Below, in pieces: positions 55,711 through 64,000 of a DNA stretch of 64,000 nt; the first letter of the stretch is position 1, and the number at the start of each line of letters is the position of its first letter. This stretch comes from CAWBRT01 sp963814745 (GTDB taxonomy: Bacteria; Acidobacteriota; Terriglobia; Terriglobales; Acidobacteriaceae), in assembly GCA_963814745.1 (NCBI GenBank), contig CAWFEA010000004.1:806001-870000 (forward strand), given 5' to 3'. Both the position numbers and the translations under genes were made by a program. Under the pieces are notes generated by a model. The model had not been told where the DNA came from and did no database searches. It saw only the letters and a program-made list of their open reading frames with translations.

Positions 55711-56081
55711 AAAGCAGTTTCCAGGCCGATGATCTGCAGCTTGTCGAGAATTACTTCGCGGGTAAACGGCTTCATGACATATTCATCGGCGCCATGCTCC
55801 AAAGCTTTTGTGATCTGGCCAACCTCGGTTTCCGTAGTGACCATGACAATACGCATGGAGTCGAACGCCGCCTGAGATCGGATCCACAACAGCAATTCGT
55901 ACCCATCCATTTGGGGCATGTTCCAATCAAGCAGCGCGAGGTCCGCCCTTAGACCGGAGCGGAGAAAAGCAACGGCTTCGACCCCATTTTTGGCTTCGGC
56001 AATCTCCATCCCCGCGCTTTTCAACACCATTTTCAGGAACGCCCGCATTCCCGCGGAATCATCAACCACGAGAGCTTTCAT
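55707..56081 (-). CDS. cheY: CheY-type response regulator
   Basis: A 124-residue receiver: MKALVVDDSAGMRAFLKMVL, acceptor Asp in LALLDWNMPQMDG, IVMVTTETEVGQ and EYVMKPFTREVI. This is the CheY-like form that usually sits in Che operons. ATG 56081 follows GGAAGGA at good spacing; the upstream extension to 56105 has none. Stop overlaps CheB start. Confidence 0.85.
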   Translation of the reverse strand: MKALVVDDSAGMRAFLKMVLKSAGMEIAEAKNGVEAVAFLRSGLRADLALLDWNMPQMDGYELLLWIRSQAAFDSMRIVMVTTETEVGQITKALEHGADEYVMKPFTREVILDKLQIIGLETAL

Positions 56082-56280
56082 TGGAATCCTTCCCCATCGC
56101 CGCAAAGTTGTCTGGCGAAGATTTCAGAGCTGCTGTATCCCGGAAACGCCGACACCTCTTTCCGAATGTGCGCTGTTTACGTTGCGATCTGTATATTCTT
56201 ACCTCGGAAAAACAAGAGCCCATGTTTCCGCTTCGCTCTGGCCGGGATGACATCTCGACCAGGAGGTGAGTCACGCCAAC
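56082..56280. other. Intergenic stretch between MCP 2 and cheY
   Basis: About 200 bases upstream of cheY, between it and the repeated MCP 3' block. No gene is seen. A separate promoter for cheY-cheB-cheR-cheX is possible here. Confidence 0.4.
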
Positions 56281-57405
56281 ACTGAGCAATGCCCTGCGAG
56301 CGCCACCGCCGCCTGGGCGGTCGTGCTCGCAGGCTGGAATGGCTCGCACTCACAACCGCCGCTACTGCACCAACTGAGTCTTCCTGCTGGCTTTGCCCGC
56401 CCAGACTTTCGCGCTCGTCAACGAGTCTTCATACTTAAACTGCCCGACCAGACTTTGTAATTCGGCAGCCATTCGCTCTAATGCCTGGGCTGATTTCTGC
56501 GTCTCGCCGGCCCCCGCCGTCGTGCTCCGGGCGGCCTCGGCGACCCCCGCGATGTTATGGCTGATATCCGTGGCGCCCTTGGCCGCCTCGGCGAGATTAC
56601 GACTGATTTCATTGGTGGTCGCACTCTGCTCCTCGACCGCGCTGGCAATCGTCGTCTGGATGTCATTGATCTGCTTGATGACCGTGCCGATCTCCCCAAT
56701 CGCCGTCACCGCACCCTTGGTGTCGTTTTGAATGGCTTCAATCTTGCGGCTGATATCCTCGGTCGCCTTGGCCGTTTCCTTCGCCAGCTCTTTCACCTCG
56801 TTGGCTACCACCGCAAATCCCTTACCCGCTTCGCCGGCGCGCGCCGCTTCAATGGTGGCGTTCAGCGCCAGCAGATTGGTCTGCTGGGCAATCGAGGTAA
56901 TCACTTTGATCACCTGGCCGATTTCGGCGCTGCTCTGACCTAACTTGCCGATGGTCACGTTGGTCGCTTCGGCCGTCCTTACCGCCGAGGTCGCGACCTG
57001 GGTCGCGTCCGCCGTGTTCTTGGCAATCTCCTTGATGCTGGCACCCATTTCGTCGGCCGCCGTGGCCACCGTCGAGACATTGTTGGTGACCTGGCCGGAG
57101 GCGGCGGATACCACGTTGGATTGGGCGGCGGTCTCCTCCGCGCTGGCCCCCATTTGCTGGCTGACTTGATTGAGTTCTTCGGCCGCCGAAACCAGAGCTT
57201 TGGTGTTGCTGCCAATCTGCTCCATCGCGGTGCGAACCTGCAAGGCCAAGGTGTTCACCGCATCGGACAGCTTCTTGAAATCGCCCGCATACTCGCCGGT
57301 CAGCTGGACGGTCAGATCGCCGCCGGCGAGTTTGTCCAGGGTTGCCGCCACATCCTGCAACGGGCCGACCACCGCATCCAGCGTCTGGTTGAATCCCTCG
57401 ACGAT
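56281..57405. repeat. Near-identical 1,125-bp block, copy 2 (MCP 3' end)
   Basis: Partner of 50425-51549. The identity begins at ACTGAGCAATGCCC and ends at CTCGACGAT on both copies. It includes the same hairpin after the stop codon. Confidence 0.85.
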
Positions 57406-58935
57406 TTTCCGATACTCGCCCTGATGCTTCGCGGCATCGGCGCGGATCGAGAGCTTGCCTTCTAATCCTGCCCGGCTGAGCGTCTCGGTGTCGTTCGCCA
57501 TCGCATCGAGGGCTTCCATCATTGCGATAAGAGCTGGAATGAGCGTGTCGTTGTCGGAACGCTTCCTTACTCTCTTCAACTCAGCGAGCTCAGCTCGATA
57601 GTCTCCAGCGGCTATGTTGCGTGCTATCTCAACTACATGCTGAATGCGATCGCGGGTTTTATTTGTTGCAGCCGCCACCTCCGCGAAGATCCCCGCATAC
57701 GATCCCTCAACCCCCTTTGTAAGGTCGTTGACCGCTAGCCGCTGCATGATCGCGTTCGCTTCGACAAGGCCTCCAAGCCCATCGATGCAGGCGTTCAGGT
57801 TGTTCTTGATGGTGTTGAAGTCGCCGTTATAAGCGTCGGTGATCTTGGCCGGAATGTTGCCCTTGCTGATATCGTCAACGTACTTCGCGGCCACGTTCAG
57901 CGGACCGACAACCGCGTCCAGCGTGTGGTTGATCCCTTCGACGATCTTGCGGAAGTCCCCGCTATGCTTACCGGCGTCGGCGCGAGTGGATAACTCGCCC
58001 TTGAGGGCTGCCTTGACGAGAAGGTCGGTGTCGGCGATAAGGGCTTTGAGATTGTCCGTGATGCCTGCCAGCCCTTTGGCAAGCATATCTTTATCGGACT
58101 TGATCTTCACAACTGCCGTGAGATCGCCCTTCGAGATTAATTCAGCAATGCGAGAGCGCTCGCTAAGCATGTCCGACATCGCGCGGAACGACTCGGCCAA
58201 TTCTCCGATTTCGTCGTTCGATTTGTAGTCGATCGTTTGCGTCACGTCGCCAACGGCGATCCTGCCAGCCGTCTCGGTCAGGAGTTTCATCGGACGGGTG
58301 ATCGACCGGCTCAGGCGAATCCCCAGAAACACGGCGAGGGCCATCCCAGCCAGCATAGCGACGGCTTGAAACCAGATGGCGGTATTGGTGGAAGCGGCGT
58401 GTTGCGCGGCCGCTGCCTTCGCATTGTGAACTTTATACTGAACTAGCTTCTGCAGGGCCTCTTCAAGGGCAACAGCTTTCTGGGCGCCGTCTTCGCGGCG
58501 GAAGCGGATCGCCTCCGCCGTCTTGCCAGCACGCAACAGCCCGAAAACGTGGTCCCTAGACGGCCCGTACTGCTCGGTGGCTTTCTCCACATCGGTAAAG
58601 AGGCGGCGGCCTTCCTCGCTCCGTATAGTCTGCTCATACTGCTTGAATATCTCCGAAACCTTTCGGACACGCTCGGCGATATTCGCAATATCCTGCGCCC
58701 GGTGCGCCGGATCAGCCGACAAGGTATCCAGCAGATCAATCCTGTTCTGTTCGAATATCTTGACCACGTCTCCCAGCAGCCCCACGGCGACCGTGTCGTG
58801 TTGGTACGTTTCCTGTTGCGCCGTTGCCTGGTGTTGCATGTTGTAAATGCCGATTCCGCCGATTACTAATGCGATCGCGGCCACCGAGATAAAACCAGCC
58901 ACCAGCTTCGTTCCGAGATTTCTTTTGCTTAGCAC
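56362..58935 (-). CDS. Methyl-accepting chemotaxis protein 2
   Basis: An 857-residue receptor like MCP 1. TM1 (VAGFISVAAIALVIGGIGIY), a four-helix-bundle sensor region, TM2 near 192-212, HAMP (SITRPMKLLTETAGRIAVGD), then HAMP-like repeats and a middle segment not found in MCP 1 (VEIARNIAAGDYRAELAELK). The last about 350 residues are almost identical to MCP 1, so both feed the same CheA/CheW. The sensor halves differ, suggesting different ligands. It lies 52 bases after cheW. Confidence 0.92.
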   Translation of the reverse strand: MLSKRNLGTKLVAGFISVAAIALVIGGIGIYNMQHQATAQQETYQHDTVAVGLLGDVVKIFEQNRIDLLDTLSADPAHRAQDIANIAERVRKVSEIFKQYEQTIRSEEGRRLFTDVEKATEQYGPSRDHVFGLLRAGKTAEAIRFRREDGAQKAVALEEALQKLVQYKVHNAKAAAAQHAASTNTAIWFQAVAMLAGMALAVFLGIRLSRSITRPMKLLTETAGRIAVGDVTQTIDYKSNDEIGELAESFRAMSDMLSERSRIAELISKGDLTAVVKIKSDKDMLAKGLAGITDNLKALIADTDLLVKAALKGELSTRADAGKHSGDFRKIVEGINHTLDAVVGPLNVAAKYVDDISKGNIPAKITDAYNGDFNTIKNNLNACIDGLGGLVEANAIMQRLAVNDLTKGVEGSYAGIFAEVAAATNKTRDRIQHVVEIARNIAAGDYRAELAELKRVRKRSDNDTLIPALIAMMEALDAMANDTETLSRAGLEGKLSIRADAAKHQGEYRKIVEGFNQTLDAVVGPLQDVAATLDKLAGGDLTVQLTGEYAGDFKKLSDAVNTLALQVRTAMEQIGSNTKALVSAAEELNQVSQQMGASAEETAAQSNVVSAASGQVTNNVSTVATAADEMGASIKEIAKNTADATQVATSAVRTAEATNVTIGKLGQSSAEIGQVIKVITSIAQQTNLLALNATIEAARAGEAGKGFAVVANEVKELAKETAKATEDISRKIEAIQNDTKGAVTAIGEIGTVIKQINDIQTTIASAVEEQSATTNEISRNLAEAAKGATDISHNIAGVAEAARSTTAGAGETQKSAQALERMAAELQSLVGQFKYEDSLTSAKVWAGKASRKTQLVQ

Positions 58936-58987
58936 GCGTGTGCTCCTCGATTGGATTTGTGTTCCCCGATTTCCGATGGCCCAACCT

Positions 58988-59434
58988 CTAAGCGCTCTGT
59001 GCCGTTATCCCTACTTCCAGCGCCCGCTCTGTATCCAGCAGCAGCAGCAACCGTTCCTTCAGCTTGTACACTCCGCGAATTAGGTCGCGGGCAACCCCTT
59101 TGAGCGTGTCGGGCACCTCTTCGAAGGTCGAGTCTGCGACCTCGACTACATCTCCGATCTCATCTACCAGCAAGCTCACTGCGCCCTCTGCCGTGCGGAC
59201 CACGACGTTCATGGGCTGAGCGCCGACCTGCCGCTCACTCATCCCAAGCCGCTTGCGCAGGTCAATCGCAGTCACAATCTGACCGCGAAGATTGATCAAG
59301 CCGCCGATCACTGATGGCGCCAGCGGCACTGATGTCATGCCCTGATACCGAATGACTTCCTGGACTTTGTGGACCTCGACCCCAAAAAAGAAGCCGTCCA
59401 CAAAAAACGTGCAAAACTGTTGTTCAGTGCTCAC
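58988..59434 (-). CDS. cheW: Chemotaxis coupling protein CheW
   Basis: CheW links receptors to CheA. The 148-residue protein has the two-subdomain fold: FFVDGFFFGVEVHKVQEVIR, SVIGGLINLRGQIVTAIDLR, VSLLVDEIGDVVEVADSTFE and GVYKLKERLLLLLDTERALE. GTG 59434 lies right after the cheA stop, with AGTCTAAGG as overlapping site, so translation is coupled. Confidence 0.92.
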   Translation of the reverse strand: MSTEQQFCTFFVDGFFFGVEVHKVQEVIRYQGMTSVPLAPSVIGGLINLRGQIVTAIDLRKRLGMSERQVGAQPMNVVVRTAEGAVSLLVDEIGDVVEVADSTFEEVPDTLKGVARDLIRGVYKLKERLLLLLDTERALEVGITAQSA

Positions 59435-59435
59435 C

Positions 59436-61703
59436 TTAGACTCCTCGCGGTGCTGACACTGCTTGACTCATTCCCGCCCCTGCGATGATCATCTCGAGGT
59501 CAAGTATGTCAGTAACCCGCTGTTGAATAACGGCAGAGCCTGCCAGATCTCCGTGCTGACCACATCTCTCGAGCGAAATCCGCTGCTCCACAATGTCAAC
59601 AATTTCATCGACGACCAGCCCGACATAGTTTTCACCCTGGGCGACTACGATTACCTGAGCTTTGTCGGTGTTCTGTTTCGAGGAGGACCGATTCAGCAAG
59701 GCGGAAACTCGAATCAGAGGCATAATTCTATGGCGATACTGAACCACTTCCGAGTCGCCCGATATTTCAATTGAATTGATGGGGATTTCTTCCAGCCGAG
59801 ACACAGAGGAGAGCCGGGTGGCCATCCTGCGGTCGTCGCCGACTGTGAACAGCAGCCAGTTGTCCCGACTTCTGGCGGATTCGAGGGTCTTTCCCATGCG
59901 ATCGGCAAGCGCGTGGGATCGCAGTTCCGTCACCACGTTCGCCATCTGTGCGATGCCGAGCACGTCCAGGATCAGCGCCACTTCGCCATCGCCCATGATG
60001 GTGGCTCCGGCAAAGCAGTTCAATCCCTTCAGTTGCTTGCCCAGAGGCTTAACAACAATTTCTTCCGTATCGTTAATCTCGTCAACAACCAGGCCAAACT
60101 GGCGGTCGTCGGCCTGTAATATGACGATATTGACGAGCTGCCCGCTACCTTCTGGCGAGACAGGAAGGCGAAGCTGACGGTTGAGGTCCACCAACGGAAG
60201 CAGGTTGCCGCGTAGCCGATAGACCGGGGCTCCCTCGATATTCTCGATGCCGGCGGTGGCGTCCTGCCCTTCCAAGCGAACCAGTTCGAGCAAGCTCACC
60301 TGCGGGATGGCGAAGCGCTCGCCACCGCTGGTGACGATTAGCGCTGGGATGATCGCCAACGTCAGAGGGATCTTGATCTTCAGGGTGGTGCCGAGGCCGG
60401 CGCTGCTTTGCACATCGACCATACCACCGATCTTTTCGATATTGGTTTTGACTACGTCCATGCCAACGCCACGTCCGGAGACGCTGGTGACCCGTTCGGC
60501 CGTCGTGAGTCCGGGGAGGAAGATGAGGTTCAGCCCTTCGCGATCCGACATGCGGGCGGCACAATCCGGCGTAATGGTGCCGCGTTCGACCGCTTTTCGT
60601 TTGACCCGATCAATATCGATTCCCGCACCGTCGTCACTGATTTCGATGTTGACCTGCCCGCCTTCATGGAACGCGCGTAGCGCCAGCCGACCTTCCCTCG
60701 CCTTTCCCGCTTTCTCTCTCTGCTCTGGCAACTCAATGCCGTGGTCAACAGCGTTGCGAACGAGATGAGTAAGCGGGTCCTTGATCGCCTCGATAATCGT
60801 TTTGTCCAACTCAGTGTCGGCCCCCTCCACGTCAAACTGCACCTGCTTTCCGCAGCTGAGGGCAAGATCACGCACGACGCGAGGAAATTTGTTACAGATA
60901 TTACTGATCGGCTGCATCCGGGTCTTCATGACTCCTTCTTGCAGCTCGGTAGTGATCAGGTTCAGGCGTTGTGCCGTTCGCAGAAACGTGGCGTCTTTGG
61001 TTGTGGTGGTGAACTGCAGAACTTGATTCCGCGCCAACACGAGCTCACCCACGAGATTCATCACTTTGTCGAGTAACCCAACATCCACTCGAATCGTGCT
61101 GCTGGCAAGTGCGTCGTGCTTCTCACTCTGTATCGGGGTCGTGTCTGAGGCCATTCCGGACACCTCCGTGTCGGGCAGATTATCAGTTGAAGCGCTTGCC
61201 GCGGTCGCCAGCGATGGTTTGGTTGCGCTCGTATCGCAGTCTGAACCAGGGTTCTCACTGGCGGGCGTGCACTGCCATGGAGCGGCCGGAACAGGAGAGA
61301 CAGCCGAAGCGTCCGGAGAACCGTCGAGGATTGACGTGATCGTCGCAACTACATCCGAATAGTCACCATCCCCTTCAGCTCCGGTGATCTCTATGCTGGA
61401 AAGCATCTTGCGGAGAGCATCCACCAGCGACAGCAACGCCGTCGTGACCCGCGGACTGAGATCCAACTTGCGATCCCGCATCCGGCTCAACATACTTTCG
61501 CCAACATGTGCAACCGCGCTGAGCTTGTCGAATCCGAGCATCCCGCCCGTGCCCTTGATGGTATGCACGGAGCGGAAAATACTTGACAAAAGATCCTTTG
61601 AGTCCGGAGTTTTTTCTAATTCGACGAAGTCGCGGTCGAGCTGATCGAGACCTTCCGTGCACTCAATTAAGAATTCCTTAATGATGTCGTCCATCTCGCC
61701 CAT
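59436..61703 (-). CDS. cheA: Chemotaxis histidine kinase CheA with two CheW-like domains
   Basis: The 755-residue kinase has Hpt (SIFRSVHTIKGTGGMLGFDK, His near 47), a flexible linker at about 130-205, the dimer domain (VDVGLLDKVMNLVGELVLAR), and the ATPase (HLVRNAVDHGIELPEQREKA; SGRGVGMDVVKTNIEKIGG). Two CheW-type domains follow, the first with SLLELVRLEGQDATAGIENI, the second at about 610-745 (WLLFTVGDDRRMATRLSSVS). The doubled CheW end is uncommon. A separate CheY-binding P2 domain is not evident. It is the first gene of the leftward Che operon. Confidence 0.93.
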   Translation of the reverse strand: MGEMDDIIKEFLIECTEGLDQLDRDFVELEKTPDSKDLLSSIFRSVHTIKGTGGMLGFDKLSAVAHVGESMLSRMRDRKLDLSPRVTTALLSLVDALRKMLSSIEITGAEGDGDYSDVVATITSILDGSPDASAVSPVPAAPWQCTPASENPGSDCDTSATKPSLATAASASTDNLPDTEVSGMASDTTPIQSEKHDALASSTIRVDVGLLDKVMNLVGELVLARNQVLQFTTTTKDATFLRTAQRLNLITTELQEGVMKTRMQPISNICNKFPRVVRDLALSCGKQVQFDVEGADTELDKTIIEAIKDPLTHLVRNAVDHGIELPEQREKAGKAREGRLALRAFHEGGQVNIEISDDGAGIDIDRVKRKAVERGTITPDCAARMSDREGLNLIFLPGLTTAERVTSVSGRGVGMDVVKTNIEKIGGMVDVQSSAGLGTTLKIKIPLTLAIIPALIVTSGGERFAIPQVSLLELVRLEGQDATAGIENIEGAPVYRLRGNLLPLVDLNRQLRLPVSPEGSGQLVNIVILQADDRQFGLVVDEINDTEEIVVKPLGKQLKGLNCFAGATIMGDGEVALILDVLGIAQMANVVTELRSHALADRMGKTLESARSRDNWLLFTVGDDRRMATRLSSVSRLEEIPINSIEISGDSEVVQYRHRIMPLIRVSALLNRSSSKQNTDKAQVIVVAQGENYVGLVVDEIVDIVEQRISLERCGQHGDLAGSAVIQQRVTDILDLEMIIAGAGMSQAVSAPRGV

Positions 61704-62007
61704 GACAACCCACTCCTTCGCCAGACGGGAAGCGCTTTTCTTGGCGGCACGCTGTAACTCGTCCGTAACAGGAGCAATCAGACTGCCATCTTTATGAACC
61801 CAGAGCTAACTCGGATCAAAGCGACAATTCGGGCTTTTGGCGCGCTGCGCACGCGTGGTGAGGCAATGCATTTGGATATGTCGTGGGCTGAGTAGTTGGC
61901 ACATTCTGTGCCGAGCAGCACGAGTGCATCATTCCCGATTGAACTGCTGCGGGCAGTCTCAAAGTCCCGGCCCCATAGTCGAGACTCGCCGGCAACAAGC
62001 CGCTGGC
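61704..62007. other. Promoter region upstream of cheA, no gene seen
   Basis: About 300 bases between the SYLF gene and cheA, both leftward. Frames here show no family motif or ribosome binding site. It should hold the promoter of the Che operon and the SYLF terminator; neither is clear. Confidence 0.45.
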
Positions 62008-62721
62008 TTAGTTCGCGGGAACTGGCGTCGCCGTCGATGCGGCTGCAATCGGGGCGTACTTCCTCAGCGCCGCGAGCCACGGGGCCGCTTCTTTGGGAGG
62101 GGGATTCAAATTGCCGGCCAGCAGGGTGCGGAAAGGCACCATCCGGCCGTAGAAGGCACGGGTATCGTCCTTGTGTTGCCTTATGGAAGCACCGTTGAGG
62201 CTGACGCCCGCAAAGACGCCGCGAGCCCGGGAGTAGGTCAGCACTTCCGCTCTCATGGTCAAGTCGGTCATGCCTTCAGCTTGGCGTCCAACCGGACCGG
62301 CTGCCACGGAAGCGTCCGCACCGAGTTTGAACTTGCTCGCCAACAGGTGTTTCATGCCGCTCTCGTTCATCACCAGCATAATTAGGTCAACTGCCTGGCC
62401 ACCCCACTGAAAGCCAAAGCTGCCGCCCTCGAGCACGAAGAAAGCCGGGGCGCTCCAGCCATGCTCCGTCCGGCAGCTCGCAATGCCCTTGCCGCGATTG
62501 ACGCCGACAAAGAAAGCGCCCTTCAGCATCGAGGGCACAACGGCAACGCATTTTGCGGAGCCAAGGATATCTTCCGGAATTCCCCTGTCGCGCGCGGCCA
62601 TAATCTCGTCGAGTATCGTCGCCGCGTTTTGCACGCGGTCAAGATCGTCGCTGCGTTCATCGGCGAGTGCGAAACTGCAGAAAACAAGCATCATCGTCAA
62701 GGCGGCAAAAATTCTTTTCAC
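62008..62721 (-). CDS. Exported SYLF (YSC84-type lipid-binding) domain protein
   Basis: SYLF proteins bind phospholipids; bacterial versions are exported. The 237-residue protein has a signal peptide (VKRIFAALTMMLVFCSFALA), then DRGIPEDILGSAKCVAVVPS, GAFFVGVNRGKGIASCR, FFVLEGGSFGFQWGGQAVDL and LTYSRARGVFAGVSLNGASI. These are the regular SYLF blocks. GTG 62721 with GGAG upstream is preferred; the frame opens at 62754. Its role in the envelope is not known. Confidence 0.87.
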   Translation of the reverse strand: MKRIFAALTMMLVFCSFALADERSDDLDRVQNAATILDEIMAARDRGIPEDILGSAKCVAVVPSMLKGAFFVGVNRGKGIASCRTEHGWSAPAFFVLEGGSFGFQWGGQAVDLIMLVMNESGMKHLLASKFKLGADASVAAGPVGRQAEGMTDLTMRAEVLTYSRARGVFAGVSLNGASIRQHKDDTRAFYGRMVPFRTLLAGNLNPPPKEAAPWLAALRKYAPIAAASTATPVPAN

Positions 62722-62836
62722 GGGTTGACTCCAGCAGACATTCTCAACACTCATCTTAACCCGTGCCCGCCCGAAAATACTCGCCGAGGGAGGAATTGAC
62801 TGTTGCCTACTTAGTTACCATTGGCGCATAAGCCGA

Positions 62837-62886
62837 CGAAAAAATAACAGGGTTGGGATGAGCCAATGCCCGTTCCCAACCCTGTT
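62837..62886 (-). terminator. Rho-independent terminator of the LuxR-type gene
   Basis: A perfect 13-bp stem, AACAGGGTTGGGA (62846-62858) with TCCCAACCCTGTT (62874-62886), has a 15-base loop. On the minus strand it is followed by ATTTTTT. It lies about 140 bases after the LuxR-type stop. Confidence 0.75.
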
Positions 62887-63023
62887 CCCAGGTTCTGTAG
62901 TAGATTGCGTTAAATATCGCTCGATACGTACTCCGCAGCAAGTTACGGGCGGCCACAAGGATTTCGAAACAAGGGCATCGTCCTCGGGTAATTCCGCTCG
63001 CGGCATTGATGAAATGCGGGCCG

Positions 63024-63680
63024 CTACTTGCTGGACGTGACCAGCGAATGGGTAATGGCATGCACCGAAAGCGCGATCCGATTCTGTACGCCCACCTTGC
63101 GCATGAGCTTGGCCACATGCGCCTTGACGGTGCGCTCTTCGATACCTAAAACGGCCCCAATTTCTTTGTTCGAGCGCCCCGCGACAAGCAACTCCAGCAC
63201 TTCTTTTTCGCGGTCGGTAAAAACGACGCGGCCAGCGGGAAAAATTCTCCCCGGCGAGGAGGTCACGCGCTCGATAAACATTGCCAGCACGCGGCGCGGC
63301 GCCCACACCGATCCTTGATGCACGATGCGGATGGCCTGGTTGAATTCCGCCGGTGGCGCGGACTCGTCAACGTAGCCTTTGGCGCCGGCCGCGAGCGCCT
63401 TCAGGATCGTCTCGTCGTCGGCGTTCATGCCGGTCACCAGGATTCGCAGATCGGGTCGCGAGGCCTTGAGTCCCGCCATGATGTCGAACAGGTTCTGCGA
63501 ACCCCGGCTGCCGAGAAGAATCAGATCGATGTCGCTGCGGGTGGCGATCTCAGCGGCGGTCAGGGCGTGAAGCTCCAGATCAGACTCGGTATCTAATAGT
63601 GCCCGGAAGCCGATGAACCGTAAGGGATCGCTTTCCACCACCGCCAAGCGGATGAGAGGCTTTTTGGGAGAAGATTTCAT
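63024..63680 (-). CDS. LuxR/NarL-type regulator with a receiver lacking the acceptor Asp
   Basis: The C-terminal HTH is of the LuxR type: FTDREKEVLELLVAGRSNKE then IGAVLGIEERTVKAHVAKLM. The N-terminal half has the receiver shape (IRLAVVESDPLRFIGFRALL, LRILVTGMNADDETILKALA, GYVDESAPPAEF). The strand that should bear the phosphorylated Asp reads DLILLGSRGSQ, with Gly instead. It may therefore work without phosphorylation. AGGA before ATG 63680 supports this start; ATG 63704 is the alternative. It stands alone, with its own terminator. Confidence 0.83.
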   Translation of the reverse strand: MKSSPKKPLIRLAVVESDPLRFIGFRALLDTESDLELHALTAAEIATRSDIDLILLGSRGSQNLFDIMAGLKASRPDLRILVTGMNADDETILKALAAGAKGYVDESAPPAEFNQAIRIVHQGSVWAPRRVLAMFIERVTSSPGRIFPAGRVVFTDREKEVLELLVAGRSNKEIGAVLGIEERTVKAHVAKLMRKVGVQNRIALSVHAITHSLVTSSK

Positions 63681-63823
63681 AGTCCGTTCCTGAGTTGCTG
63701 TCATAGCATACCTATTTTTGGTGCCGTTTCAAAGTGGCAGATACGTTAGGATTAGTCCTGTAGTCCAATGTACTAAAGGACACCACCCCCGTGCCGAAGT
63801 TTTCACCTGAAAAAGGAGCTTCC

Positions 63824-64000
63824 ATGAATTTCCGACGTAAAGCGTGTGCGATCGTGACGGCTCTGTGCCTGAGTGTGCTGCTGGCTGCGCAGGAAGGGTA
63901 TCGGCCGAAGTTTCCCGCCGATCCGGCGCGCTCCGAATCCGAGGCCGCGGCCCTCGGTTATGCCAGGGTGTTGACTGGTGCGGAACGTGCCTACAAAAAA
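63824..64000 (+). CDS. Exported protein, 3' end cut by the window
   Basis: The first 59 residues begin with a signal peptide (ACAIVTALCLSVLLAAQEGY). AAGGAG stands 8 bases before ATG 63824. The visible mature part (DPARSESEAAALGYARVLTG) is too short to assign. The frame is open to base 64000. Confidence 0.6.
   Translation, partial: MNFRRKACAIVTALCLSVLLAAQEGYRPKFPADPARSESEAAALGYARVLTGAERAYKK

Noticed and set aside
61837..62385. 182-codon plus-strand frame over the SYLF gene
   Set aside because: Antisense of the SYLF gene; Arg/His-rich shadow.

Overview
The window looks like a chromosomal segment of a GC-rich soil or sediment bacterium, most probably an acidobacterium. That placement is an inference from gene content (SYLF lipid-binding protein, calcium-binding CcbP-type fragment, hybrid kinases, ECF sigma factor with a fused zinc finger, Tat protein of unknown function), not from a marker gene; no rRNA or ribosomal protein gene is present. 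Several conserved genes are broken by single-base frame changes or one in-frame TGA, so either this locus is decaying or the assembly carries indel errors.

Layout. 0-6.8 kb: ordinary chromosome with a hybrid sensor kinase cut by the window edge, an L-cysteine desulfidase-like gene, ubiX, two small genes and an EamA transporter. 6.9-15.8 kb: an integrative element in a tRNA-Val(CAC) gene, bounded by a perfect 45-bp duplication of the tRNA 3' part. It carries a tyrosine integrase, an Xis-like HTH, a DnaB-N/RecA-type replication helicase, small coupled genes, a P27-type small terminase and a decayed defence cargo. This order resembles phage-inducible chromosomal islands (phage satellites). An IS630 element sits in one cargo gene, which becomes intact on paper when the IS is removed. 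15.9-20.4 kb: a second, more decayed island (truncated integrase, Xis-like HTH, radical SAM gene, DUF3631 gene, transposase remnant).

20.4-31.5 kb: MmgE/PrpD protein, methyltransferase, gene fragments, an ECF sigma factor with a zinc finger, and a TolC / adaptor / RND efflux operon followed by a DUF2892 membrane protein and a receiver-like protein. 31.7-45 kb: the most interesting block. Two PadR-type regulators share an unusual Cys/His N-terminus. With them are a four-gene membrane redox complex (HdrD/DsrK-like, cytochrome b-like, HybA/DsrO-like ferredoxin, NrfD fused to a six-haem cytochrome c), a cytoplasmic sensor kinase with two receivers, a periplasmic rhodanese, a NifX-like protein, a ModA-like protein and a Tat-exported protein with an in-frame TGA. 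Four promoters in the block carry the same 19-bp palindrome, TARGTG-N7-CANCTA (last base T at one site), proposed here as the PadR operator. I infer an electron-transfer and sulfur-linked regulon.

45.3-61.7 kb: an HDOD protein, a CHASE hybrid kinase with its receiver, and a complete chemotaxis-type cluster (two MCPs, CheX, CheR, CheB, CheY, CheW, CheA). The two MCP genes share a 1,125-bp almost identical 3' block. 62-64 kb: a SYLF-domain exported protein, a LuxR-type regulator lacking the usual phosphorylated Asp, and the start of an exported protein cut by the window edge.
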